40,415 nucleotides of DNA, taken from NCBI GenBank assembly GCA_040901795.1, contig JBBDYH010000032.1, forward strand, positions 1-40,415. The letters are read 5' to 3'. This DNA is from JBBDYH01 sp040901795. Its GTDB lineage: Bacteria > Planctomycetota > Planctomycetia > Pirellulales > JALHPA01. The notes under the pieces are model-generated. The model worked only from the letters and a program-made list of their open reading frames with translations. It did not search any database and was not told the origin of the DNA. Within the stretch, counting starts at the first letter, position 1. Every line of letters begins with the position of its first letter. Positions 1 to 7,166 of this stretch are shown one piece after another. A program made the position numbers and the translations under genes.

Positions 1-532
1 CGATGTAGTTGTAAAGCGAGATCGGCGTGAGCTGGATCAGGTCGATCTCGACGCCGGCATCCGTGAACGGTCGCAGCGCGCGAAACACCTGATCGCGCTT
101 CATCGCGAACAGGCCGACCTCGGTTTCGAGGCTGTAGCCTTCTTCCTCGCTGCCGCCGGCCATCTGCTGGAAGTCCCAGACCACGTCCTCCAGTGCAAAG
201 GGGATCTGCTGCCGCGCTTCGAACTTGACGATGTCGGGGATCTTCTTCGACTCCACCGGCGGCAGCTTGATGAACCGCGCCAGGCCGCTCTGCCCGGAGA
301 CCGAGATCGCGACTTTGTCGTTCTTGAGATCGTTGCGCGAGAGCAACTGCTCGACCGCGTCGCTGACCAGCTCGACGGGGTCGGCGTCGGGCTGGCTCAG
401 GATCTTGGGATACTCGATGAAGTCGAAGGCTTCGGCCACCAGTCGCTTGCCGTCGTGGTGCAGGCGGCACTTGAGCGCTTTGAGCGCAGATTGGCCAACG
501 TCAATGCCCCACACGGCGTCGGATTTCGCCAT
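1..532 (-). CDS. pilM: Type IV pilus assembly protein PilM, N-terminal part
   Basis: The reading frame starts at 532 and runs off the left edge, so about 177 N-terminal residues are present. The protein opens with MAKSDAVWGIDVGQSALKA, the actin-like phosphate-1 loop of PilM/FtsA-type ATPases, and continues with a segment resembling the PilM family (ISVSGQSGLARFIKLPPVE, then VKFEARQQIPF and VWDFQQM). PilM is a cytoplasmic actin-like protein that binds the PilN tail and links the type IV pilus or type II secretion inner-membrane platform to its ATPase. In planctomycetes such genes often sit alone or with pilN/pilO-like genes; here the downstream neighbours lie outside the window. The ATG fits the usual family N-terminus. 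No strong Shine-Dalgarno sequence is visible. Family assignment is confident; the role in a pilus as opposed to a secretion system cannot be decided. Confidence 0.85.
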   Translation of the reverse strand, partial: MAKSDAVWGIDVGQSALKALKCRLHHDGKRLVAEAFDFIEYPKILSQPDADPVELVSDAVEQLLSRNDLKNDKVAISVSGQSGLARFIKLPPVESKKIPDIVKFEARQQIPFALEDVVWDFQQMAGGSEEEGYSLETEVGLFAMKRDQVFRALRPFTDAGVEIDLIQLTPISLYNYI

Positions 533-900
533 GACAGATACTCCCCTATTCCACGTTCCGCGAGCCGCGAGACCGATTGGCTGCCGAGCGCAGCCGCGAT
601 GAGACGGGAAGGCGGCCCATCCTTCCCCTGTCTAATGTATCGAGGGGCCAGGGCGAAAGTCAAACAATTTGCAGTTGGAGTTCAAGCTTTAGCTTGTGCC
701 GGCGCGGGGTTTGGCGTGCCCAAGCCTTTGGAGTGCGGCGACTCGTCGCCGCTTTCATTTACAATCCGCGCCGGCCCCGCCAAAACGGTCAGCCCTAAAC
801 AACGCCGTTGGAGAAAGAAAGCGAGGACCGTCCTCGCACTATCCGCGCAGTTTGAGATTCGTTAAGACTGCCCAGGGATATCCAACGGTAGGTCCCGACT
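533..900. other. Intergenic stretch with dispersed palindromic repeats
   Basis: No convincing gene lies here. Three repeat-like elements are visible. At 674-696 is a copy of an element that occurs twice more near 38343-38390 (core AAGCTTYAGCTTG, with TTGGAGTTC in front). At 721-752 is CAAGCCTTTGGAGTGCG followed by the hairpin GCGGCGA-CTCG-TCGCCGC. At 821-837 is the hairpin GCGAGGA-CCG-TCCTCGC. Reading frames that cross the stretch show no family resemblance. Confidence 0.6.
721..752 (+). repeat. Dispersed repeat with hairpin, copy A
   Basis: CAAGCCTTTGGAGTGCG is followed by a 7-bp stem (735-741 with 746-752, loop CTCG). The same 17 bases occur in inverted orientation at 1839-1855. The two copies bracket the PEP-CTERM remnant and the decayed DUF433 module. 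Confidence 0.6.
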
Positions 901-1116
901 TTACATCTTTCCCGTAACCCGCCGGGCGTTGAGGCAATAAAAACCAAGCAAGCCAGCCGCGGCAATAATCCCGAGGACGATCGTGGAAGGTTCGGGGATC
1001 GTGGCGACGAAGGCCTCTTGGCTACCGGCCGGATTAACGGCTTTTCCAACGATCGTGAGTCCATCGGCCGAGACGCCGGTGGCCCGAGGGAGTAGTGCAG
1101 ACGTGGCTTTTGCATG
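901..1116 (-). pseudogene. PEP-CTERM protein remnant (C-terminal end)
   Basis: The minus-strand frame closing at 901 reads TGVSADGLTIVGKAVNPAG, then SQEAFVAT, then IPEPSTIVLGIIAAAGLLG and a basic end (NARRVTGKM). This is a complete PEP-CTERM sorting tail: a P-E-P motif, a hydrophobic stretch and Arg-rich residues. Before it comes a segment like the VSADGxxIVG repeats of HAF-type extracellular proteins. PEP-CTERM proteins are exported and processed by an exosortase, and often accompany exopolysaccharide. An in-frame TAG at 1117-1119 closes the frame upstream and there is no start codon or signal peptide, so only the last ~70 codons survive. I read this as a truncated gene and not a small functional protein. 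No exosortase gene is in the window. Confidence 0.7.
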
Positions 1117-1242
1117 CTAATTCCAATTCTGCACGGCTGCGGAACGACGATCAAGGCGTTGGACGCCGCTGAAACTGAAGTCCTTTGGCAGGCGGTCATT
1201 GCGGGCGATCGAAAAACCGCCCACATTTGAATCGATTGACTT

Positions 1243-1250
1243 GCTAGAAT
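1243..1250 (+). promoter_or_regulatory. Extended -10 promoter element of the first DUF433 gene
   Basis: TGCTAGAAT (TG at 1242-1243, TAGAAT 1245-1250) is an extended -10 sequence, followed by TGTGG. The intact DUF433/DUF5615 pair has the same TGCTAGAAT followed by GGTGG at 17062-17075. No good -35 is seen here. Its activity is inferred. Confidence 0.35.
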
Positions 1251-1298
1251 TGTGGGTGAAGAGAAATGCCACATCCTCGGTCGCGTCGCCGAAAAGCC

Positions 1299-1661
1299 AT
1301 GAACACCACTATCGAAATCGTCGATCGCGGTCGGGGACCGCAGCTTTCGACAAGCCGAATTACCGTCCAGGATTTGTTGCCGTATTACCGCGATGGGGCA
1401 TCGGATGAAGAGATTCGGCGCTGGATTCCGTCACTGTCGGACGAGGAAATTAGCTTGTTGAAGGAGTATATCCGCATCCATTACGATGAGGTCTTGCGCG
1501 CGGAGGCACGGATAAAAGCATATCACGACCGCATGCGCAACGCGCAGCCGGTTTGGACTCGTACGACCGACAACCTCTCCCTAGCAGAGCGTAGGACTCT
1601 CCTGCGAGAAAGGCTTGCCCGAAAGGCGCAAGAAGACGTTGGCCACGATTCTGCTCGATGA
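1299..1661 (+). CDS. DUF433-family antitoxin (partner of a broken DUF5615 toxin)
   Basis: The 120-residue product has the DUF433 pattern: an N-terminal strand (TTIEIVDRGRGPQLSTSRI), then ITVQDLLPYYRDGASDEEI and a helix (LSDEEISLLKEYIRIH), ending in a charged tail. DUF433 proteins resemble VapB-type antitoxins with a winged-helix fold and are generally found just upstream of a DUF5615 PIN-like nuclease. The start at 1299 gives the family-like MNTTIEIVDR; an upstream in-frame ATG at 1266 would add 11 basic residues. The 3' end overlaps the remnant of the toxin gene (1639-1819) by 23 nt, the usual tight coupling of these operons. Since the toxin is broken, this would now be an orphan antitoxin. 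It is about 25 residues longer than the second DUF433 protein at 17104. Confidence 0.75.
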   Translation: MNTTIEIVDRGRGPQLSTSRITVQDLLPYYRDGASDEEIRRWIPSLSDEEISLLKEYIRIHYDEVLRAEARIKAYHDRMRNAQPVWTRTTDNLSLAERRTLLRERLARKAQEDVGHDSAR

Positions 1662-1819
1662 GAATCTCGAAGGATACGAGCCTGCCTGTATTCACGATTT
1701 CCGATATGAATCGCTTTCGATCCGAACGGGCCTATGCCGAATCGGTCGTTGCGAGGCTGATGGAGTATCTTGCGAGCGCTGATAACCTCCCGGGGACCGG
1801 CCGACTGTACATCCCTTGA
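1639..1819 (+). pseudogene. DUF5615 PIN-like toxin with internal deletion
   Basis: A TTG at 1639 opens a frame reading LATILLDENLEGYE, the diagnostic N-terminus of DUF5615 nucleases (ILLDEN carries the first acidic residues). That frame stops at 1782. From about 1681 another frame (LPVFTISDMNRFRSERAYA, then ESVVARLMEYLASADN and GTGRLYIP, stop at 1817-1819) gives a plausible C-terminus for the longer DUF5615 subtype. The two ends meet at about 1680, so roughly the central half of the gene is missing and the halves are out of frame. A functional nuclease is not expected. The alternative, two unrelated short frames, is less likely because both halves fit one family and follow a DUF433 gene. Confidence 0.65.
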
Positions 1820-1838
1820 TCGCCTTGGGCTTGTTGCG

Positions 1839-1855
1839 GCGCACTCCAAAGGCTT
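1839..1855 (-). repeat. Dispersed repeat, inverted copy of the 721 element
   Basis: The reverse complement is CAAGCCTTTGGAGTGCG, identical over 17 bases to 721-737. It lies between the decayed toxin and the start of the 943-aa gene at 1889. Confidence 0.55.
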
Positions 1856-1888
1856 GACGCATCTACGATTGGGCTTCATGCTCCGGGA

Positions 1889-4720
1889 ATGAAGCTGACC
1901 GATTTGATCGTGCTGTTGCCGTGTCACAGCCTGGAGGATTTTCCCACGTACCATACGGGGGAGGAGGCTGAGGGGTTGCTGGCGGCGTGGACGGCGCTGT
2001 GGCATCCGTCGCTATTGGCCGCGGCGCTGAAAACGCCCGCCTGGCGGCGGGCTGACGAGCCGCCGGCGCCGGAGTCTGGGATGCTCCTGGTCGTGCCGAC
2101 CGTGGTCTATCACGAGTTGGAGGGCGACTACGCCGAGCGCGCGGCGGCGGCTGGCGCGGTGTTGATTCAAGGAATCCATCGACGGCAGGAGATCATCGAG
2201 CGGGCATTGGCGGCAATTCTCCCTCTCCCCGAGGGAGGGGGGATGCTGACCACTGTCTCGCGTGAGCTTACGTCCGACTTTTTCGCGGTCGGCCTGGCGT
2301 ATCTGCTGACTGAGCTGCTCACGCGGCGGATGCGCTACATGAGCAACCTGGACGAGACCGCCTTTCAAGACGCGGTGCTTGCCGCCGCCACCGCGGCGAC
2401 TACCGGGGATGAGAACCACGCCCGCGACCGGCTGCGGCGTGCGTGCGAACTCCTGTACGAGGCGCGGGCGCACTTTTATCCCGTCGATACGTATCTCGTC
2501 GATCTCACTCTTGTTGCGTCGACCACACTGGGTGCGTCGCTGCGGCACGAGCTGGCTAACACCGAGCCGATCAACTTATTGGCGGCGGGTGAAGTGATTG
2601 ACGAAATGGCCGAACGTGAACCGGCGTCGCTGGCCGCTGTTCGCGAGCGAATGGAGGCAAAGACGCTCACGATTGTCGGCGGTGAGTGCCACGAAGCCGA
2701 GCTGCCGTTGCTTCCGCTGGAGGCGATCCTGGCCGAGCTCGAAGCGGGCCATCGGGCTTACGAGAAACACTTAGGTAAAAAAACCGAGGTCTTTGGCCGC
2801 CGCCGCGCAGGGCTGACGCCGGCACTGCCGCAGGTCCTGCGCGGCCTCGACTATAAGGGGGCGTTGCACTTCACGCTCGACGATGGCCGCTTTCCGCAGG
2901 CCGACCGGAGCAAAGCACTGTGGGAAGGAACGAGCGCCACGGCGATTGACGCCCTCGGCCGCGCGCCGCTCGACGCCAGCCAGGCGGCGAGCGTCCTCGC
3001 GCTTGTCGAGAAGCTGGGCGAATCGATGGACTACGACTTTGTGTCGATGCTTTCGTTCGCCCACTGGCCGGCGTTGACCTCGGAATATTACGACGACCTG
3101 CGGCGGGTCTGCAGATACGCACCGGTGCTGGGCAAGTTCGTCACGCTAAACGAGTTTTTTACGAGCACCGACTCGGCGGGGGCGTTCTCGAAGTTCAACC
3201 TCGACGAGTATCGCTCGCCCTATCTGAAGCAGGCGGTGGCCGGCGGCACGGCCGATCCGCTGTCGACGCACGTTCGCAGGCGGCAAGCTGAGCAGCTCAA
3301 CACGGCTGCCGCGACGCTCACGATACTGGCCAGCTTGTTGGCAGGCGCCGGAGTGCGGAATGCGGAGTGCGGAGTGCGGAGTGAAGAGGCAACCAGACAT
3401 TCAACTCCGAATTCCGAACTCCGAACTCCGAACTCGACCCAACAATCGCTTGCCGCCGCTCTCTGCCCGTCAAAGGTAACTGGCGCCAACGGCGTGTTAT
3501 TGCTCAACCCCTTGAGCTTCACGCGGCGCGCTCTTGTCGATGTTTCCTCGCTCGCTGCGCCGCCAGACGTGGCTGGCCCAGTCATCGCAGTCGATGCGGA
3601 CACGGCTCAGACCGCTGTTGTTGAAGTGCCCGGCTCAGGATTCGCTTGGGTTGGCCCGGGCACAGCGGTGGCGAAGAAGAACGCCAAGCCGCGCAAGCCG
3701 ATCGCGCGGGAACACATGCTCGTCAACGAGTTGTGCGAGGTCACGATCCATACCGAGACCGGTGGCATCCGCTCGATCCGCGACCTGACCGCGCGCGGCA
3801 ACCGCCTGTCGCAGCAGATTGCCATGCGGTTGGGGAGTCCCGCGCCGATGCCCGCGGGCCTGTGGCGTGATCCCGATGAAGGGATCCGGTATTCGGAGAT
3901 GGTCGCCGATTCAATTGAGATCAGTTCGAACAGCACCGTTGCGGGGGAGATTACGAGCCGCGGCCGGCTCTTGCATCCCGAGGGGCGCGAGCTGGCCGCG
4001 TTTGCGCAGACTACACGTCTCGTCGCGGAGCGGGCGGGGGTGGAGATCGAGATTGAGCTGGTGCCTCACGAGCAGCCGACCGCCGACGCCTGGTCGAGCT
4101 ACTACGCGTGCCGCTTTGCCTGGCCCGATGACCTGGAGGAGATCCGCCGCAGCGTGCATGGCGCCAGCTTCGCCACCGAGCTGAAGCGGCTGGAAGCGCC
4201 CGATTATGTCGAGATGGTTGGCGGCAAAACGCGAACGGCGATTTTAACCGGAGGTTTGCCGTATCACTTGCGAGTCGGCCCGCGGATGCTCGATTCGCTG
4301 CTGGTGGTGCGCGGTGAAACGGCACGGCGGTTTCGCCTGGGAATCGCACTCGAAAATCCGCAGCCGTGGCAGGCTGCGACCGAGTTCATCTCGCCATCGC
4401 CGATCGTGGCTGGTTTATCGCCGGCTCCCTCAGGGACGCCATCCGGTTGGCTGTTTCATCTCGACGCGCGGCACGTGACGGCGACCCATTGGGGAGTCTC
4501 GGTCGAGGACGGCCGTGTGATCGGGTTTCAAGTCCGGTTGCTGGAATCGGGCGGCCACGGCGGCAGCGTGACGCTGCGCACGTTCCGCGACGTGGCGTCA
4601 GCCCAGCGAGTGACGCTGGCGGGTGAGCGGGCCGAAGAGCTGCCGGTGGAGGGCGATCGCATTCGTATCGAAATCAGCGCGCATGAATGGCTGCAGCTTG
4701 AAGCGCGGTGGAAGCAATAG
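1889..4720 (+). CDS. Large glycoside hydrolase family 38/57-like protein
   Basis: The 943-residue product has no signal peptide. It begins MKLTDLIVLLPCHSLEDFP, a beginning I associate with planctomycete proteins annotated as GH38-like. Features that suggest a polysaccharide-active (beta/alpha)-barrel enzyme are ECHEAELPLLPLEAILAELE near residue 265, a segment on looking up an animal-like target (RRRAGLTPALPQVLRGLDYKG, about 307-327), and LHFTLDDGRFPQ. The C-terminal ~350 residues look like the beta-rich half of alpha-mannosidases. The catalytic nucleophile cannot be assigned by eye. Residues ~488-517 are encoded by a heptad-repeat element (3350-3438) and look low in complexity, as if inserted between a helix ending ILASLLAG and the next domain. 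Another heptad array starts right after the stop. The substrate is unknown; GH38-like is tentative. Confidence 0.5.
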   Translation: MKLTDLIVLLPCHSLEDFPTYHTGEEAEGLLAAWTALWHPSLLAAALKTPAWRRADEPPAPESGMLLVVPTVVYHELEGDYAERAAAAGAVLIQGIHRRQEIIERALAAILPLPEGGGMLTTVSRELTSDFFAVGLAYLLTELLTRRMRYMSNLDETAFQDAVLAAATAATTGDENHARDRLRRACELLYEARAHFYPVDTYLVDLTLVASTTLGASLRHELANTEPINLLAAGEVIDEMAEREPASLAAVRERMEAKTLTIVGGECHEAELPLLPLEAILAELEAGHRAYEKHLGKKTEVFGRRRAGLTPALPQVLRGLDYKGALHFTLDDGRFPQADRSKALWEGTSATAIDALGRAPLDASQAASVLALVEKLGESMDYDFVSMLSFAHWPALTSEYYDDLRRVCRYAPVLGKFVTLNEFFTSTDSAGAFSKFNLDEYRSPYLKQAVAGGTADPLSTHVRRRQAEQLNTAAATLTILASLLAGAGVRNAECGVRSEEATRHSTPNSELRTPNSTQQSLAAALCPSKVTGANGVLLLNPLSFTRRALVDVSSLAAPPDVAGPVIAVDADTAQTAVVEVPGSGFAWVGPGTAVAKKNAKPRKPIAREHMLVNELCEVTIHTETGGIRSIRDLTARGNRLSQQIAMRLGSPAPMPAGLWRDPDEGIRYSEMVADSIEISSNSTVAGEITSRGRLLHPEGRELAAFAQTTRLVAERAGVEIEIELVPHEQPTADAWSSYYACRFAWPDDLEEIRRSVHGASFATELKRLEAPDYVEMVGGKTRTAILTGGLPYHLRVGPRMLDSLLVVRGETARRFRLGIALENPQPWQAATEFISPSPIVAGLSPAPSGTPSGWLFHLDARHVTATHWGVSVEDGRVIGFQVRLLESGGHGGSVTLRTFRDVASAQRVTLAGERAEELPVEGDRIRIEISAHEWLQLEARWKQ
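3350..3438 (+). repeat. Heptad-repeat hairpin element inside the GH-like coding sequence
   Basis: The left arm is five 7-bp units of the type GGAGTGC (3350-3384). The centre is about 19 bp. The right arm has units ACTCCGA, ATTCCGA, ACTCCGA, ACTCCGA (3404-3431) and a partial one. The arms can pair imperfectly (six of seven bases per unit). The right arm is identical over about 31 bases to the element upstream of lpxA (28873-28903). It is translated in frame as GVRNAECGVRSEE and NSELRTPNS. Confidence 0.9.
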
Positions 4721-4784
4721 GTTTCAGGTTCAAGGTTCAAAGTTCCAGGTTCATTCCCCATTCCCCATTCGCTCATTCCCCATT
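4721..4784 (+). repeat. Heptad array directly after a stop codon
   Basis: Units GTTTCAG, GTTCAAG, GTTCAAA, GTTCCAG, GTTCATT, then CCCCATT twice, one 8-bp CGCTCATT and a further CCCCATT. The first unit begins at the base following the TAG of the 943-aa gene. CCCCATT-type heptamers resemble the STRR repeats of cyanobacteria. Confidence 0.85.
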
Positions 4785-4828
4785 TGCCACGCTTGGCGAT
4801 AAGCTCCACACGGCGACCGTCCCGAACT

Positions 4829-4834
4829 AGAATC
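4829..4834 (+). promoter_or_regulatory. Possible -10 box just before cmk
   Basis: TAGAAT ends 5 nt before the ATG of cmk at 4840, so transcription from it would begin at or next to the start codon (leaderless). A weak -35 match (TCCACA, 4806-4811) is 17 nt upstream. Confidence 0.3.
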
Positions 4835-4839
4835 ATCCC

Positions 4840-5496
4840 ATGATCGTTACCCTCGATGGACCCTCTGGCGCTGGAAAGAGCACGGTTGCACGCGCGCTGG
4901 CCGAGCGACTGGGTTTTCGGTTTCTCGACACTGGCGCGATGTACCGGGCCGTGGCGTTCGCCGGCGCCCAGAGCGGCGTCGATTGGAACGATCCGGCGGC
5001 ACTGGTCGCGTTGGCGCGAAGGGCCAAGGTCGAACTTCGCGACGACCGGCTCTTCCTCGACGGCGAGGATGTCAGCCGCGAGATTCGCACGACTGAGGTA
5101 ACCGCGATCACGCATTACGCCGCCAATAATCCTGGTGTGCGTGCGATCCTCGTCGAACAACAGCGCCGCATCGCCGGCGATGATGACCTGGTGACCGAAG
5201 GGCGCGATCAAGGGACGGTCGTCTTTCCGCAGGCGGAGTGCAAGATCTACCTGACGGCCAGCCCGCACGAGCGAGCGCTGCGACGGCATCGGGAGCTGGC
5301 GGCGCGCGGCGAGGATGTGCCATTTGAGGAGCTTTTGGCTCAGCAGAACCAGCGCGACCAAAGCGATTCCAGCCGCTCCGTCGGTCCCTTGGCTCGCCCC
5401 ACCGATGCCGTCGAGGTGCGCACCGACGGCCTGTCGCAAGAGCAGGTGATCGATCGATTGGAAGCGATCGTGCGGGCATGTATGCCACCCAAGTAA
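4840..5496 (+). CDS. cmk: Cytidylate kinase
   Basis: The 218-residue product phosphorylates CMP and dCMP with ATP in the cytosol, supplying CDP/dCDP for nucleic acid and lipid synthesis. The P-loop GPSGAGKST is at residues 7-15, followed by the CMP-kinase motif FLDTGAMYRAVA, EVTAITHYAANNPGVR, the TEGRDQGTVVFP segment that binds CMP, and the lid region RHRELAARGE. The length is close to that of typical CMP kinases (about 220-225). The start is fixed by the P-loop position. No Shine-Dalgarno sequence is seen and a -10-like TAGAAT lies 5 nt upstream. The gene stands alone between the GH-like gene and a palindrome. Assignment is confident. Confidence 0.95.
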   Translation: MIVTLDGPSGAGKSTVARALAERLGFRFLDTGAMYRAVAFAGAQSGVDWNDPAALVALARRAKVELRDDRLFLDGEDVSREIRTTEVTAITHYAANNPGVRAILVEQQRRIAGDDDLVTEGRDQGTVVFPQAECKIYLTASPHERALRRHRELAARGEDVPFEELLAQQNQRDQSDSSRSVGPLARPTDAVEVRTDGLSQEQVIDRLEAIVRACMPPK

Positions 5497-5514
5497 ACGG
5501 CAAGAGGCAGATTC

Positions 5515-5578
5515 AACCGCAGAGACGCGGAGGCGCGGAGCAGGAATGTACTCTCCGCGGCTCCGCGACTCTGCGGTT
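5515..5578. repeat. Imperfect 26-bp palindrome with 12-nt loop
   Basis: Arms 5515-5540 and 5553-5578 pair at 24 of 26 positions. Each arm is built of 8-bp units of the type CGCAGAGA / CGCGGAGG. It lies between the convergent cmk and the small gene at 5630, where an mRNA hairpin could protect or end both transcripts, but there is no T-run. Confidence 0.8.
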
Positions 5579-5629
5579 TATTAGTTCTCACTCCCAATGC
5601 ACAGAACGGGGCGGAGCCTGAAAGCAAAA

Positions 5630-5890
5630 TTACTGTTTCGCCAATAGCTCCTCGATCAGCTTGCCAAGAAGCTGCGGATTGTCCGATTTGCGGACATGCT
5701 CGATCCGGGACGCTGGGATCTTTAGCTTTTCCAACGCGGCCGTGATGGTCTTCCACCGTTTGTCGCGGGATTTGCCTTCGGCCAGGTACAACTCGGTAAG
5801 CTGCTCCTGGAGCTTTTGGAGCTGGATCTGATCGTGGTTCTCGTAGTACCGCTTGATGATGTTTCGTTGATGCTTGCTGTATTCGGGCAT
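5630..5890 (-). CDS. Small conserved charged protein of unknown function
   Basis: The 86-residue product starts MPEYSKHQRNIIKRYYENH and is mostly helical and charged (QIQLQKLQEQLTELYLAEG, then KTITAALEKLKIP and LLGKLIEELLAKQ). I associate proteins of this kind with planctomycete genomes but know no function. It has no signal peptide or membrane segment, so it is probably cytosolic and the KLQEQLTELYL heptads suggest dimerisation. The start at 5890 is preferred over one 39 nt upstream because the extra residues (MQASPGNHHRNRI) do not look conserved. It converges with cmk across the 5515-5578 palindrome. Whether it binds RNA or protein cannot be told. Confidence 0.7.
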   Translation of the reverse strand: MPEYSKHQRNIIKRYYENHDQIQLQKLQEQLTELYLAEGKSRDKRWKTITAALEKLKIPASRIEHVRKSDNPQLLGKLIEELLAKQ

Positions 5891-6202
5891 GATTCGGTTT
5901 CGGTGGTGATTTCCAGGACTCGCCTGCAAAGGTGGATCGACTTTGCTGGACCAACTCTTGAAGCCGCTAAACTAGTTGCACTAAGACGCCCTGGCAAGAT
6001 CGGCAAACCGTTCTGATTGTCGCAAGTATAGTCGCTTGTTTGATTTGCAGCGCTCCACAACCGCAGCGAGCGGTGCTCGCACAATGGACTTGTCGCGCGC
6101 CGCATGCCACAATGACCATCGACCTGCACGAAGCGAGCCGTTCTCGGCCGGTGGCGATCGGATGCCGCCGCGGACCTGCATTTCTTGTCGTCCTGCCAGC
6201 CC
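5891..6202. other. Intergenic stretch between divergent genes
   Basis: This holds the upstream regions of the small protein (minus) and the CHAD gene (plus). A TATACT -10-like box on the minus strand (6025-6030) lacks a fitting -35. I see no RNA gene or repeat. The CHAD protein may start 18 nt earlier (6185). Confidence 0.5.
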
Positions 6203-7159
6203 ATGATCCGCAAGAGCAAGTGGATCGAAATCCATTCACCCGACGAGTCCGCGGCCAAGGTTGCCGCGCGCACGCTGGATGGCCGATTGCGGCTGGTGGC
6301 CCACTACCTGCCGCTGGCCGCGGCGGCGGCAGACGACGACGATGAGCACGTCCACCAAACGCGCGTGGCGACACGGCGCGCGATGACGACGCTGTCGATC
6401 TTTGAGCACCTTTTGCCGCGCCGAGAAACCAAATGGTTTCGCAAGCAGCTCAAGCGGGCGCGGAAGGCGGCCAACGACGCGCGCGACTACGACGTGCTGG
6501 CCGAGCGGCTCAGCCGGAGACTCGACGAAAATGGCGACGACGAGGCCTGTGACGAGCTCATTGGTTGGATCCACGACCATCGCCGCGAGGCCCAAAAACC
6601 GATCCGCGAAATCGCCTCGCAGTTTGATAAGCAGCGGTATAAACGGCGTGCGAAGCGGCTGGTCAAGAAGCTCTTGAAGAACGACCGCAAGGGAAACGCA
6701 GCGGGCACGTTTGGCCAGCTCGCCCAAGCCCGCATGCGAGCGCTGGTCGATGAGTTTTTTGCGTACGAACCGAGCCAGTTACACGATCTGGAGAAACTGC
6801 ACCAGTTCCGAGTTAGCGGCAAACACTTGCGCTACGCGATGGAGGTGTTCGCGGGTGCCTTTCGGCGCAAACTCCGCGAGGAGCTGTACCCGCAAATCGA
6901 GGCCCTGCAAGAGCAGCTTGGCAAGGTCAACGACCATGCCGTGGCGCGGGGACATTACGAACGATGGTTGCGCGATGCCCGGGACGCGGCGCAGCGTGCC
7001 CTGCTGCGCGAGTTGATCGACGACGAAGCGGCGGCGATCAATCGCTTGCAGGATCAGTTCCTCGACCAATGGACGCCCGAGCGAGCAGCGAGTTTACGTC
7101 AGCAGCTTCTGCAGGAGCTCAGCCCGGAAGAAGAGCAGCGGGCGGTAGCGGCGGGCTAA
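6203..7159 (+). CDS. CHAD-domain protein (polyphosphate-binding type)
   Basis: The ~318-residue product is a near-pure CHAD domain: helical, with the family motif VHQTRVATRRAMTTLSIFE near residue 50 and a second half with LEKLHQFRVSGKHLRYAMEVF (about residues 195-215), the internal duplication typical of CHAD. Conserved His, Arg and Lys residues form a positively charged groove; CHAD domains bind inorganic polyphosphate and locate to polyphosphate granules, and some are fused to CYTH triphosphatase domains. No CYTH domain is present here. The start at 6203 (MIRKSKWIEIHSPDE) is chosen over 6185. The gene converges with epmA across a tandem repeat at 7167-7266. The domain is certain; the binding partner is inferred. 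Confidence 0.9.
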   Translation: MIRKSKWIEIHSPDESAAKVAARTLDGRLRLVAHYLPLAAAAADDDDEHVHQTRVATRRAMTTLSIFEHLLPRRETKWFRKQLKRARKAANDARDYDVLAERLSRRLDENGDDEACDELIGWIHDHRREAQKPIREIASQFDKQRYKRRAKRLVKKLLKNDRKGNAAGTFGQLAQARMRALVDEFFAYEPSQLHDLEKLHQFRVSGKHLRYAMEVFAGAFRRKLREELYPQIEALQEQLGKVNDHAVARGHYERWLRDARDAAQRALLRELIDDEAAAINRLQDQFLDQWTPERAASLRQQLLQELSPEEEQRAVAAG

Positions 7160-7166
7160 GTATTTA

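Noticed and set aside
901..1116. Intact small PEP-CTERM protein
   Set aside because: No start codon and no signal peptide; an in-frame stop lies directly upstream, so it is a remnant.
4528..5439. 303-codon open frame on the minus strand over cmk
   Set aside because: The opposite strand carries the clear cytidylate kinase; the minus frame shows no family motif.
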